Source of the DNA: Hyperoplus lanceolatus
Lineage: Eukaryota > Chordata > Actinopteri > Uranoscopiformes > Ammodytidae
Reading direction: 5' to 3'
Assembly: GCA_026929865.2 (NCBI GenBank)
Contig: CM049414.1
Coordinates: forward strand, 21,998,501-22,062,500
DNA length: 64,000 nucleotides
This document shows, piece by piece, positions 1 to 35,362 of the stretch. The first letter of the stretch is position 1; every line of letters begins with the position of its first letter. The notes beneath the pieces were generated by a model. It saw only the letters and a program-made list of their open reading frames with translations. It was not told the DNA's origin and searched no databases. The translations under genes were made by a program, and so were the position numbers.

Positions 1-128
1 TATAAAGTGATGAGGAGAAAAACTACAATAAATCCTACACACTGCAGCTTTAAGCTGTTTTATTTGTCTAACCAGGGTGTACCTTGGTGAGTTACTCTAC
101 TTTGAGCTGTTAGTATACGGGCCTTACC

Positions 129-22270
<22,142 letters not shown>

Positions 22271-22412
22271 AATGACAGGTCATTGAACCTTTTTAAGATA
22301 CGTTGACATGTGTGCCCTGTACTGCTTCAACAGGAGAATATGAGTTTAGCCTTGTAGAATATGATCTGGATCCCCGGAATGATGAATGTAATGGTTTATC
22401 CGAAAGCTGGAA

Positions 22413-22418
22413 AATAAA
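22413..22418 (+). promoter_or_regulatory. plg polyadenylation signal AATAAA
   Basis: First AATAAA after the TAA stop, 143 bp downstream, which would give a short 3' UTR as is usual for plasminogen. A competing signal was not seen before it. Confidence 0.7.
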
Positions 22419-22942
22419 AGTAATGCAAATTAAATGATGAAGTCATGCTTTATTGAACAAACTTTAACTGGGACCTTTACCTTTTACAGTATATTGCTTT
22501 TGTAGCCTTGTTATAAGGGTAAAGAGAAAAAGGGAGACAAAACAAGGATTTTTCAATGTGAGTAAAACAAATTGGGACATAGCATATTTAAAAGCACAGC
22601 AGTTTCAGTAACTTCAATTTTCCTTCAGTGCAATAATATATCTTGTGGTTTCACTGAGGGACTAAGTGTATTGGTCTTGTTGCATCTTTCTGCAAGTTGA
22701 AGGTCAGTCTCCTTCATAAAGTGGGGACACCACAACAATACTTCATACAAGAGATGGCGAGCAGGAGGTGAGGGCTCTGTGGCGCCCAAGGTTCGCTGCT
22801 CAATCAATATCCCGCTGTCAGACCTCAATTTAGAGATGCCCCTCTCTCCTTAAAAAGGGACGAATGGGGGCGGGTACATTGCATCTCTCAAGTTTCAAAG
22901 TCATTTTTCCTGTTTGACTAAATAACGAAAATCTTATTTCGA

Positions 22943-23204
22943 TTAAAGCTGGGGTAGAGGATTTGGGGAGAAAATGGCAGTTGGTATAGAGATTAGAATC
23001 CAAATACCTCAACCGCTCCACTTGTTCTCTTTGGTCCATCCCCTATGGTCTCTCCCTGACACGCTCTACACCAACAAATTTGTGCCAAAGTGAATGGACA
23101 GTCCCAACAGCCAATAAGAACAGAGAATCGGAGACTCGCTCTGATTGGTCAAAGTGTCAGCTCGTTAACTTTGACCAATCAGAAATAATTTACCCAAGCT
23201 TTAA
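22943..23204. mobile_element. TTAA-flanked MITE, 262 bp
   Basis: ATTAAAGCTGGGGTA at the left (from 22942) and TACCCAAGCTTTAAT at the right (to 23205) are inverted repeats with TTAA at both borders. The interior contains a CCAATAAGA/TGATTGGTC-rich stretch. Non-coding. Confidence 0.75.
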
Positions 23205-26200
23205 TGTACACATTATAGTACATAATGTGTCTTAAAATGTATTTAGGTTTCTCTTCCATTTTGTTGCTTTTATTTTCTATTAACTCCATGTTTTCTATTG
23301 CTTTTTACAATTATCTTGCCATTTCATTTCGACCAGAATTCCCTTGAAAATCACATTTCAATTCCCGGAGACTGTCAATTATAAAGAAAGGTCAAACAAA
23401 AACTCAACACTCAATGTCATATTAGTTGGACTTATACAGACTGCCGATTGCCATGATTAACTGGAGACCTCATATGAATAGGCTACTATTCATTGGAGGA
23501 TTGATTAATACTTTTTAAACCCCAAGTCTCTTGTCTACTGTCCTGCACATTGGCAGAGACGAAAGAGAATTAAAAACTGTTATTCAATTCAACTTTTTAT
23601 TTCAGACACACAGGTCCGTATCAGTATAAAATATATATAAACGAACAATATATACATACAGTATAAACACACAGTGATGGCTGATGATGAAATTGGGTGG
23701 GAGGGGCCAACAAACTCAGTTCACCTATCAATTTTCTCACCAAAGAAATGCTATGTTACAAGCAACATCACTTTATACATTTGCTCAACAACACAATAAA
23801 GCAAAAAAAGTTTTCTTATTTCAATTCAAATAAGCTTTATTTGCCATTGAAGCATATGTGTTTTTAATCATGATAACCTCATAATAATAATAAAATATAT
23901 AATAATTATTTTTATTCCAAACAAAGTTTTTCTCAACATTATTGTGAAAGCTTCTGCTTCTGTTTTTCTTAGGTTGCAGTGTGTGATGAGCTGTCTCTGC
24001 CACAGTGGGAAAGTACAATGAAATATAATAGATCACCATGATCATATTGACAATAATCATAGTAATATTAATAACAATTAGCTGCTGGTCCAATAAGAGG
24101 AATCCTCACCAACTGGCCTTGTTAGCAATTTGAGTTTTTTTCTTTTTCACCCCTGAGGCATGTCATGGTCATTTTGTATTATGGCCAGAAAAACATCATT
24201 ATTGCTCCTTCAGAATGTCAGCTCTTTGTGTGTTTTCAATTACAACCTCATTGGACAGAAGGTCCTGGCAAATGGACACAGAATGACAGTACATTAGTGG
24301 CGACTATGATGAACTGTGCAAGTGCAACACTTAAAAAAAAAAACATTGTTCCTCAATTGATCGCATTTTTCCTTTGATTAAAGCAAAGCTTAAGTGACTT
24401 GTCCTTGACTGGACCATTGTACGGGCGTGTGGTTTAGAAGGATGTGTGATTAAAAACACCTCTAAAACTACACTCAGTACAGGTATTTTATGTTCTGTGT
24501 ACCCATTGATTTTACAACTGTTGCACATGAACGTGAAAAATACAGGGAAACTGTGCTTTCAACCTTCCACTTTCCACATTTATTTCTCGTCTTTGTTGAC
24601 CACTTAAAAATGATTTGATCAAGAAGGAAGAAAGGAATAGAACAGTTTAAAATGACATCTAATGTTCATTTGTAAAGGATCGTTCATAAAGGCAAATACA
24701 AGTGGTTAACTTTAAGTAGCCATTGTCTGATTGAAACTGTAGGATGTTGGTGACAGAGCTGTTGTATAGCATTACCGCTAAGAGACTCAAGAGGTCGCCA
24801 AATCCATCCAGTTTCAAAATATTATGCAGACTGCAGAAGAAAAAATTAAAGGGACAGTTCTAAAAGTCTTTTTATAAGATTCCATGAAATGTATTTTTGT
24901 AAAAACATTACCAGCATTAATTATTTAAAAAAAAACATACAATGAAACATGGTAGGTTTCTAGATTGTTTCCAATATTCAATAACAAATGTAAAATTATA
25001 TTATCGAGTTCTCTCAGCAAATATATGTCTCCTCATTGCACCTTGTCTTCTGTTGTTTCAGGACTAAATAACACAATACATCTCCATATAGACAAGCACA
25101 TATAAAGTCCTGCACAAATATGCACATATGCACACACAGAGTCCAATGTACTGAGTCCAGCTGTCTCGGTCTTTGCCATTACTGTAAGAGAACACCCCCG
25201 GCCGGCGCTCTAACCCACTCCATCAATCTCTCTCTGTTTGACAGAAACTATGCCCACCTGTTCTCCCACAGTCCACACGCAGAGACTCAAAGGCTGAAGC
25301 TCAACACGCGACTTCAGGCTTCAGGTTTTGGGTTGATGGAGACAGAATGTGGTCAGTGTACCGTGTTCACGTGTCAAATAAGTGTCGAAATGTCGTCAGT
25401 TGCTGATGCAACGTCCGTTTTACTGCTTTAAGATGCTACGATTCTCGTTGTTATTCAATACGGTAGTAAAATACATTGCAATGCTGCTATACATAGGCCT
25501 CTTTCATAGTACTTTGTGCAACTCCTCCACATTTCTGAGAAAGAATATAGTACTTTTTACAACTCTACCAAATGTAACCTGTTTCAAAAAGTGGAAATGG
25601 AATCGCTATCAAATCACTATTTAAATTATTGTGTTTGCATTAAAACCTTGACTAGAGGATCTAACGAATCTTAAATGTTCACAGCTGTAATTTCTTTTAA
25701 AGATTAAAAGTCTTAAATTTGTTTCTCAAACGTCCCTCGCAGGTGGTGGGAATTCAACCAATGATCCCCTAATCTCTAACCTTTAGGCTACTGTGTGCCC
25801 TCGTCCAACTTCAAAATACTCCAGACAAAAGAGAGACCAAATCCTTTTTAAACTCCTTTTTTTTGCTTAACTTTTTTTCCTTTTCTTCTTCTCGCGGCCA
25901 TAGATCACCTGTCCAACCAGATTTGCTTGTCTTCACACCTCACCAATCACTCTTCATCCCCTTCTCTTTCCCGCTTTTCCTTCTCCTGGGTTCTGTACAC
26001 GTTTGCTCATTAGCTCCACACACACACACACACAAGTTTGTACAGCAATACTTGTGAGGACAATCTTTGACATAATGAATTCCCTAGCCCCTAACCCCAA
26101 CCCATACCCATCAAAACTAAATACCTAACTCCAACATTCACACTTAACTAAACTTTGTTCATACCTGAACCCTAATTTAAATGTGTCTTAACCCTCAAAC

Positions 26201-26321
26201 AGCCCTGTAATGGCCTGTCCAAAAGTGAGAACCAGCCAAAATGTGCTTAATTTCCAAAAATGTCCTCACTTTATGCTCTAAAACTCAAAATGCAAATACA
26301 CACACGCACGCACGCATGCAC

Positions 26322-26322
<1 letters not shown>

Positions 26323-26404
<82 letters not shown>
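26323..26404. repeat. (AC)n microsatellite, 82 bp
   Basis: Uninterrupted AC dinucleotide run. The apparent His/Thr and Cys/Val ORFs across it are artefacts of the repeat. Confidence 0.98.
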
Positions 26405-26407
<3 letters not shown>

Positions 26408-28561
26408 GAGGGCCCGCAGTGCTTTCTAGTGCTTGTGGGACCGTGCTTGTGGGGCAGAAAATGATGTGGTGGTTGCGGGCGGAGGTAGGGGGGTTCAAGG
26501 TGCGTCTCCTCTCAGGTTACCTGTCCAGGTAAGTCTGTGTTTGTTTAGCGTTACCTCCCAGTAGTCCGGAGGTCCATGCTGAGACCTGGAGAGCTCTCTA
26601 TTCAAGTGTGCGCTGTTTCATTGTGAGGCACTGTTGACGTTTGAAAGAGGTGATACTTAATACGTGGAAGACCCTGTGTAGATCCTCCTCTCACACACAG
26701 CAGCAGTGGACTCAATAAGTAGCCATGTATGTGTTTAATTTTTTTCATTTTCTCTCATGTTTATTTGATAGGGGCAGATGCTACCACATAGATTCTTGAA
26801 AAAGAAATCTCTAATGACAGCTTCACAGCATTTTACAGCTAACGCTGATTTCCAATGCCTGTCCCTTGAAGAGCTTTTAAACAGTACAAATGCATATGAA
26901 AACATAACCACATTCAAAAACACACAAGCGCAAACATGTTTATAATAATTTTTATAAATATATATTCATATTCTCTAAACCCCCGAAAATAACAGTCAGG
27001 CGGCGCAACAGAAAGGGCGTGTGTCTGTCTTCTTTAAAAATACAATACCAATTGATGGGGCCCATCTACCGTCCCACATAAGACTTGTCAATGTAATGTT
27101 GGCAGGGGTTCAATCGCAGCAGACACCAAGCTATCAGTGCCTCTGAGATATATAAAGACAGCTGAGCCCGGAGCGATCGGCTGTCTCCTTTTATGTGGAA
27201 AAGAAATTGGAAATATCTGTTTTGAAGCGGTCTAATGATGTTATCACACCTAAAATCTGTGCCTAGGTTCATGTTTTTGTTTTGTGTTTTGTGCTCTGAC
27301 AAACACCTGATGGGGTAAGGATCAGAATACTAAATTAAGGTAACTTTGAACTCACTTTTCCCTTCATTTTGAGTCTTAATCACAGATAACCATCACAGTA
27401 CTTATGCCTTTTATCAGCATAATCATATAGTCCTATTTTGATGTATATAAGTATGTGTGAATGAATAGCAGCACTATCATATTTGTCCACAAAGGAGCTC
27501 TTTTGGAATCAGTGAGTGTGTCCACGCCGTTAGAATTTCCACTTCTCCTCCAGTTGAAATCGATGGAAATCAAGCAAGTGGTACGTAAACAAGCCTCCAT
27601 AAAAGTCAGTCCGTGTGTGCTCTGCGGTGGGATTTGTTTTACCCCACAGCTGACAGTTCTGGCAGTGAGAGCCTGGATAACAAGAACCACAGCTGTGTTT
27701 CCACTCCGCTCGGGCCCTCCACTTAAAATGGGAACACATTTGGTGTGTTCATAGTGGGTTGACATGACAAACAGATCAGCCATTTAAATGTTTTTTTTAA
27801 ACTAGATGTTTGTTAATGCAAGTTTTGGCACAAAGAGTTTATATGTTGTCATCTGACATTTTGAGACCTTAAAAGACAAACTGAACGTCACTGACATTTG
27901 GTGTATTTTTTATCCTTAATGGCATTCCAACATTCGCACAATCAAAACATATGGATGCCGAGTTTTGACTTATATATTGGATGTTGAAGTATGAAATATT
28001 TCTTTTTTTCAAAGCTGCCAAAGTTATTAAATTTTTGTTGTATCCACCTTTAAAGAAGTTATAACCACTATTTTTCAAATAAATAACAAAGTATCAAAGG
28101 ACGGCGTAAAATGGCTCGTTCATAGTGACGAACCTTCAGAGAAGGATTTACAAAACTTTACAGTCAGGACTTTGCTGTTGTCGTTCAATTGCAGCAAGCA
28201 ACTGATTTCATAAAAACAAAAAAAAACACTGTAGACTACTTTCACATGAACAAATGCCAGCGAGAATAGGGAGTAGCTAGTGGACATGATGGTGCATTTT
28301 GCATGACACTTGCTTCCCTAACCCTCCGGAGTTGGTAGAGACCAAAAACATAGCTTGAAGAGTAAATATTGGACTACTTACGTGGACATAAAAAAAAATT
28401 AATGATAATGTAAATAAGAAGCTGTGTTTTAAAAGCTTTGCCAAAGAAACATGAAAGATGCTCTTTACAGTGCTCCTAAGTAACATTGTATAATTTGTAC
28501 TGCTGTGTTTATCAAATAATTTGATGGTGTAAGTGGACGTTATTTTCAGACTTAGCCTTCA

Positions 28562-28565
<4 letters not shown>

Positions 28566-28631
<66 letters not shown>
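28566..28631. repeat. (TC)n microsatellite, 66 bp
   Basis: Uninterrupted TC run in intergenic sequence. Confidence 0.98.
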
Positions 28632-28635
<4 letters not shown>

Positions 28636-31600
28636 GCCATCCTCTTTGTCCCTCTTTACACAAGTTGTTTGCAACAAAATGTCCATCATTCTTAAACGCT
28701 TTCCCTTGCATCTCTCCTCTTGAACTGTAGCAAAACTGAGATAGAAATGTGGGGAATGTTGCAGAACAGAGCAGGAGGATTCACTCTCCATTGTTAAAGG
28801 GCTGTTCCGCTCCGTTTCTCTTGTAAACAGTCGTCAAGGGAGGAGAAACCCGATAGGTTCACTTAGCTCTGATCTGCTCTAACTGCAAACATCCTAGATT
28901 GAAGGATGGAGGGATGGAGGGCAAGTGGGATAGAGGTATGAGGTTAGACTGAAGAGTAGAAGTAGATTATTTTCTTTTAACCTTGGAAGAGATGTTTTAC
29001 TGTATGTTGTCTTGTAATACATGTAAGGCACATACCAGACCTGCTGCAAGGCAAAGAAGCTGCATCAAATAGACACAATACTTTAAGTGCTTTAACTACT
29101 CCTATACTGCACTTACAAACATCCATAGTTTCAACACTTTTCACACTGAAAGACTTTCATCCTTTATTTTATTATATATAACAGAAAAGCAATGAAGATG
29201 ACCAAAATGTTCTGTTATCAGTCACTTGGTGGATTGAATGTTGAGTTGAGTTGAATGATATAATCACAGTGGACTACGGATTTTTATTAAATAGTAAAAA
29301 AAACTTGAATGTTTTTCTCTCTAAGACATTGACAATGACATATTGCTTTATATTTTCTTGAGGTAATCAAAAGGCCTTTACGTTTTTTCTTTCTTCACTG
29401 AAGTACTTAAAATAATTATATTATTTTGTTTATTTGTGGGTTGTATCATGCAAACAAATAAAAATATACTAAATGAATTTCAAAATACATACACGCAATG
29501 ATCAGTGATATACAAAAGAATGTTATGATAAAATGTAATTCGCCTTTTTTTTTGTCTTCTGCATTACTTTCCCTCCCCCCAAGGCTCCTCTGAACAAGCC
29601 TAAACTCGTCGCATCGAGCCACTGGTTTTAGGCAAAGAAGGAGAGTTTTTGCTCAAAACAGCAGCAATACAGCTGACGAAACCTGATATAGCTCAGAAGC
29701 CTTGATACCTCAGCAGGTAAAGCCAGTCACACACAATGCGGTTTGCGATTTAAAATCCTGAATGAATTGTCCTCCATCTAATTTCAGAACATGGATGATC
29801 TCATCATCCAATACTGATCTGACTCTTTGACTGTGGTTGGATTTCTGAAAGGTCCCGTCCTGCTGTAATGTTCCATTGGTTTTTTCAATATGCTTCCTGT
29901 CACAAACCGGGTCAAAATCACATGCATATATACAACATTGCTGCCCAATTAATTGATCTCCACATACCCTCCTTTGTCTTTTAACAATGATTTGCTTATG
30001 ACTTGTTGATCCTGGGAGTTCGAAAACTGTTAACATCTTTCTAACTTTATCACAGTCTTGACCTTAAAAGTTTATTCTAGAAATTTTATTTCGGCTTTTT
30101 TTATAGACATTTCCACCTTTCCTCGAAGAGCATAATGAAAAAAAAATGTCCTCCTCTTATTTTATCCCTCTCCCATGGCAATAATAGTCTGCTGTACTTT
30201 AACTCTCATGGTTAGAAAAAAAAAAGAATAAAAGAGTAATGGGGGGGGGGAACAAGCATCACATAATCTTTATAAAAGGAAATAAATCTGCATTGTTACA
30301 TTACTGTAATGCAGTAATGTAATTACTTGAATTACATGTAATTCATGGTACAGTATGTGTTCACCAAAAAAAGGGGACAACATCAATCCTTAGTGGATAT
30401 CTTTGGATATATTTTGTAGTGAAAATTCTCCTGAAATAGGATCTTTTTTTTGAAGATAACTCTCAAATAGTCCAACCCTGTTTGACTTATCATAGATTGA
30501 ACATCCAATTATTTCTGATTCCTAATGGTAAAAACATTAAAATACACAAAGGCCATTTATTCAGCTATTCAGGTCTAACGCTATTCACAATTTGAAATAA
30601 ACGGATGAATCAATGCACTCCTTCCGTGTCTGTGCTTTCAAAAAAGGGCAGCTTTTGTCCTTAACCTCAGCCTCGTTTTTTTACACAATTAGCACGGTTT
30701 TATACCTTCCAATTCGGCTGGATAGCTGAATTAACTCTTTGAAAAGAAGCAATTGTTGTTGTTTTTTCTAGTTTGTGATGAAATAGAGAAAAGAAAGAAG
30801 AGAAATAAAACACTGAAGGGCGAGTGTTTGTGAGTATGGACAGTGATTAAAAAGAGACGGCACTACTCCACCCTTCTCTTGTCCGTCATCACTCAAGTCA
30901 GAAGCTGATATTAATCTACAGCTGTCTTGCTCTCAGCTGAAACAAATTCACACACACACACAATCCATTGAGCTTGAGAAACAGAACATATGGCTGAAAT
31001 TGACAGTCTTTTGTTCAACTGTATGGTTATGCTCCTCCTGTCTTAGCAGCTTATTTAACCCCATTTATTTCTATCTGAAAAGGCAATTCTTATCTAAATA
31101 GTAATTCAAAGCCTGTGTACAAACAGCCAATGTCAAGGCTGTCAGCATATATTTAAAACCAGGAAACAATACCCATTATATTTTTGACTTCAGATGATTC
31201 CTGTGTTATGGACAATAGTATTCAGTTATATTCTATCTATCTACTTGTACTAAACATTTTTTTGGCATTGTTGCATCTTATTTTTGTGTTGTGTTATGAG
31301 TGTGGTGATCCTGTCAAAAGGATGGCAATATGTCAAAATCAAACCAACTGTACACTGATACGAGTACTACAGTAATAAACAAGTACGGTTCAACTGGTAT
31401 TAGAAACTTTGAAGCATGGACATGTAGCTCCTCTCTGAGGCACTGCTAATAAGCAACTCATTTCAGTTTTATAACTGTCTGCCAACTTTAAATTCAAGCA
31501 TTTGGACAATTGTAAGTTGAGTGATTGGAGCCAGGGACAATGCTTTGTGGTAGCATAAAAAGCAAAGGACTGAAGTGTCGCAGATGCAAAATATATTCAG

Positions 31601-31906
31601 TCAAGGTATGCAGGTTTGTATTATGGCCTAGAAATGAATTTTAATTCAACAAGCACTTAACAAGCACCATACATGCAAGTGTGTGAATTTGACTCCGTGT
31701 GAAAGTCGAAAAATGAAAAGGACTGCCAAGGATGAAAGCTTGAAAAAAAATCGGTTTGAGACAGGTGGATAGAAAATTTCATGAAGTGTCATGACGTTAA
31801 ATATGAACACAATTCAAACACAGTTCATGTGGATTGTTTGCTTGAATTAAACAGGGCCAGGGTTAAACAGTTTGAAGATCTAAACTCACAAATTACTTTT
31901 TGACAG

Positions 31907-31940
<34 letters not shown>

Positions 31941-34437
31941 TCTTGTTTTATTTATTTGTGCAACATCTTATGTTAACCACCATGGATATCTGCACCTCCG
32001 TCTCTTCGGAGTCTTGCTGGTATACTCTCTCATCTTTCATCGTGCTGGATTTTGGTCACCATGGTGAGAAACGGCTGTACTTCCGTGGCGGTCCGAAATG
32101 CCATTTTTGGCCGAAAGCAGAACAAAAACTGGAGAGACAGCAGTTGAAAAACCTTGTCCGCTATGGTAGCTTTGCTGTTTCTTGTGCAGAATGGGGTGCC
32201 GCCCATTGATGACAGTAACCATTCACTCTGACAAATCAGTGGTATACTGTGTTTCACGTCACCATTTACTAGTACCTACCTTTTGGAACATTGACAGAGC
32301 AAGTACCAGAAAAGTAGGTACCAGGTACTTTTACAAACCAAAAAAGGCTAGTAGAGTAGAGCTGGTACCATGTAGTGGAACAGCAGCTATAGAGCACTGT
32401 ACGTAGTCCTTTTGATGAATATATATTTCAATATATTATTATTATTTATTTTTTAAATAATGTAAAATGCAAATAATGTCAACAAATAAAATAGTTTAAA
32501 ATTGAAGAAATAAAATGCTAGAGCTGATACTAACAACACTGTTCAATGCTCAGTTGGTTGGGTTTAACTTGAAAAATAACTTTTCAACAAATGTCTCGTC
32601 AAGAGCCAGTACCCACCTATGGCAATTAAAAATGTTTGCACTTTAAGTTTTTGAATAATACACAGTAAAATCTCCCCAACCAATGATTGTTTTTCTTTTT
32701 TCACCATTGTATTTCCAGTAGAAGTGGTTGCCCTCTGAAAGAACTCAGAGATCATGGTCCACGCTAAGTAATAAATGTATGTGTGTGTGCGCGCATGTGT
32801 GTGTCTGTGTGTGTACATGTGTGTTTGTGCGTGTGTGTGTATGTGTGTGTGTGTTCACTGAGTTGAAGAGCAGTTGTCGTTGACAGCTGCATGGGAGTAG
32901 AGAGAGAGGGAGTCAAGTGGCTTCAAATAGCCGTCGTTCTCTTCATTCATCAAGGGAACCCCTCCTCTCTCACTCACTCAGCGGCCATTGGTGCAAAGTT
33001 TACATTTCTGTTGTTGACACAGTCTGATGTATTCTCATCTCTGCATTCACAATAAAACAATGTTTCATACAATTTTTCCCAGAAGAATTTAGCAAAGTCC
33101 AGTCCATTCTGTATGTAAGTGTATTGGTGTACAGTAAATTGAGGTGTGATTTAGTTAAAATCATTCTTCCTCAAAATATACATTCTGTTTGTTTCTAGTG
33201 GGATCTATTTACACATTCTGGCCAATCAGGCAGTTTTACATTGAGTAGAATTTGATGATCATTTATGTTATGGTCTTCAAATGTGCATTTAAAAAAAAAA
33301 AAAAACTTTTGCTGTGAAATAAGTTTTCTTTGAACAAAATAAGGATGTAGGAATATGACCAAAATAAGCAAGCAAACGTTGCATTCAAGATGCTTTGAGA
33401 CTTAAAATTTTAACTGAATATCAAAATTGTTGAACTTATTTAAATTACTATATCAAATCCTAGTTATGAGCTGTCCTACATATATCGAAATAGAGTTAGA
33501 CATTCCATTGGCCGAAACAACAGACATACAGTTTATAACTTATACATGTGGAACTTTTTTTAACAACCAATTTTTACAACCAAGATCCTGATTTTAACAT
33601 CATCAGGATGATATTTGACTTTCAAATCATCAACTCCTTTGTGCATTGCATTGTGGGGCAATAGTGTTCATCAACTGCACACACAAATAGAGAGGATTTA
33701 GTATGCATAATGCGCATACTGACTTCTTTTGAGAACATTCTGCCTGCTTACATAGTATGAAATGATGATATTTCTAAAGTAATTTGTAGCTGTTACCTGA
33801 AAAATTTTATGAGATGATTTCTTAAATACCTTTTGACTGTTTCAATTAGCTTTTATATGGCAATAAAATACAGTTTTTTGAACCAATAATCCATGTAAAC
33901 CAAAGTCATAGGCTCCTTTTGCTATTCAGTCTGCAGTACTCTTGCTTAGCGGCGTCCTCAACACAAACATAGCCTTTTTACTCCAGCCATAACACTGCCA
34001 GTGTCTGTAGCCCAGTTGTCCTATTCGAGGCAGGTCCTGCCAAGTCCTTCAAGCGCTTTTTCTGTCTTTGGAGTTTCAACAACACATGTGTCCGTCTGTC
34101 CCCCGACTTTTTCCAGTTTGGGAATGTTGTCCCTGCCCGTTACAGAAGCACAGAGAGTCTGGTCTTTGTCCAAATCCATCAAGATCAGATTCTGTCTCTC
34201 CTTTGCGAGTTCACTTTTTATCCAAACTCGTCGGCTTTCAGCTCAGTAGGGCTGTGCTGCTGCTGCTGTTGTTGCAAAGTCCGCCGTAGCACAGAGCTGC
34301 AAGTAGACCAGATATTCAGTTTGTCTGTAAGTCATCCCATAAACGCAGCAGTGTTTCAACAGAGTTGAGCAGTGGAGAAAAGAGGCTATAAAGTTGGAGT
34401 CAATAGGGGGTTTGGGAGGGAGTAGTCTCTGCAGTTA

Positions 34438-34481
34438 CTAAAACCAATACAAATCCTTGCTCTTATCCTGTGCCTGCAGAC
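34438..34481 (-). CDS. vgll2: vgll2 exon 4: last 14 residues and stop
   Basis: After acceptor CTCTTTCAG, the phase-1 G of exon 3 completes a Gly codon, followed by LQAQDKSKDLYWF and TAG. The frame fit is exact, and a basic/aromatic terminus suits the family. The position is inferred from splice phase, not transcript evidence. Confidence 0.8.
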
Positions 34482-35298
34482 CTGAAAGAGGAGGAATGAA
34501 AGAGAAGAAAAAGCAGAGGAAGAAAGGAAAAGCAAGAAAAGGGAGATTAGAGAAAAAAAAGGTGCAAAATGTCTTGTTGATTTAAGCAGAAGGAATCGAC
34601 CGAGGCAGAGCAGGGATGAAAGCAAGACAGCAACAGAAAAGCGTAGTTGACAGCTGGTGTTAAGGTGGGGATTGGCAAATCAGTTTGTTTGTTCAAACCA
34701 CTTGTTAAATTAATCTGAGGCAGGGGTAAGAAATCTGCTTTTAAAATCCATAGTTTAAAGTTGTTACTTTGCTACGTGGTCTCACTGACCGTGTTTAATC
34801 AGACAGTTTTCCTTCCACTTCAACAACTCCTGTAGTAATTAGGTCTCTGAATGGTTTTGCTGGTTTTAACTGACATGTGTTTGCCAAGTTAAGCATCAGC
34901 ACAAACAAGTTGGACATTCTACCTAGTGAAAATGCATCTAAAGTGCTATTTCATAAATCTGCCAGTCCAAAGATGACAGCGTGACTTGACTGTTCAAGCC
35001 ATGTTGAAGTGACTTGAAGAGCAGATGCTGTGTGCTCACTTTGTATTTTATATAAATTAGATTAGATTAGATTAGACAACTTTATTGATCCCAAGAAGTT
35101 TGCCGCATCCACTTTCACACAAACATCCAAAATGTAACATGTCAAAAACACAATAAATAGACAAACTGAGGTGGGTGAAGAACAGCGAGGCAAAGATAAT
35201 AACCTCAATAAATAGCAATGTAAATAGATAACAAATAGACATTAAATCCATTATCATGTAATAAAATAGGTAGGTAATAGGTATATACAAAGTATATA

Positions 35299-35362
<64 letters not shown>

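Larger units (their letters stand above)
23205..34437. other. Intergenic region, no gene recognised
   Basis: About 11 kb between plg and vgll2, AT-rich with many short chance ORFs. Visible items are a dispersed repeat at 26040-26280 with the fish motif ACTTGTGAGGACA ... CCTAGCCCCTAACC ... AATGTCCTCACTTT, long (AC)n at 26323-26404, (TC)n at 28566-28631, (GT)n at 31910-31939, and a hAT-like repeat tail near 32280-32400 rich in GGTACC/GTACTT. The 108-codon minus ORF at 29710-30036 has no recognisable domain. vgll2 3' UTR probably reaches into the right end. Confidence 0.6.

Noticed and set aside
25740..25810. A possible tRNA-like stretch (GGTGGGAATTCAACCAATGATCC)
   Set aside because: Resembles a B-box region but no convincing cloverleaf or A box could be drawn around it.
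26241..26498. Thr/His- and Cys/Val-repeat proteins here and at 37133, 44412, 57182, 61691, 62034
   Set aside because: Translations of CA/GT microsatellites without any coding context.
27433..27783. 116-codon minus-strand ORF as a gene
   Set aside because: Open on both strands over the same interval, no motif, and the sequence looks like a dispersed repeat.
29710..30036. 108-codon minus-strand ORF as a small gene
   Set aside because: No domain, signal or splice support, and composition is as expected by chance in this AT-rich stretch.
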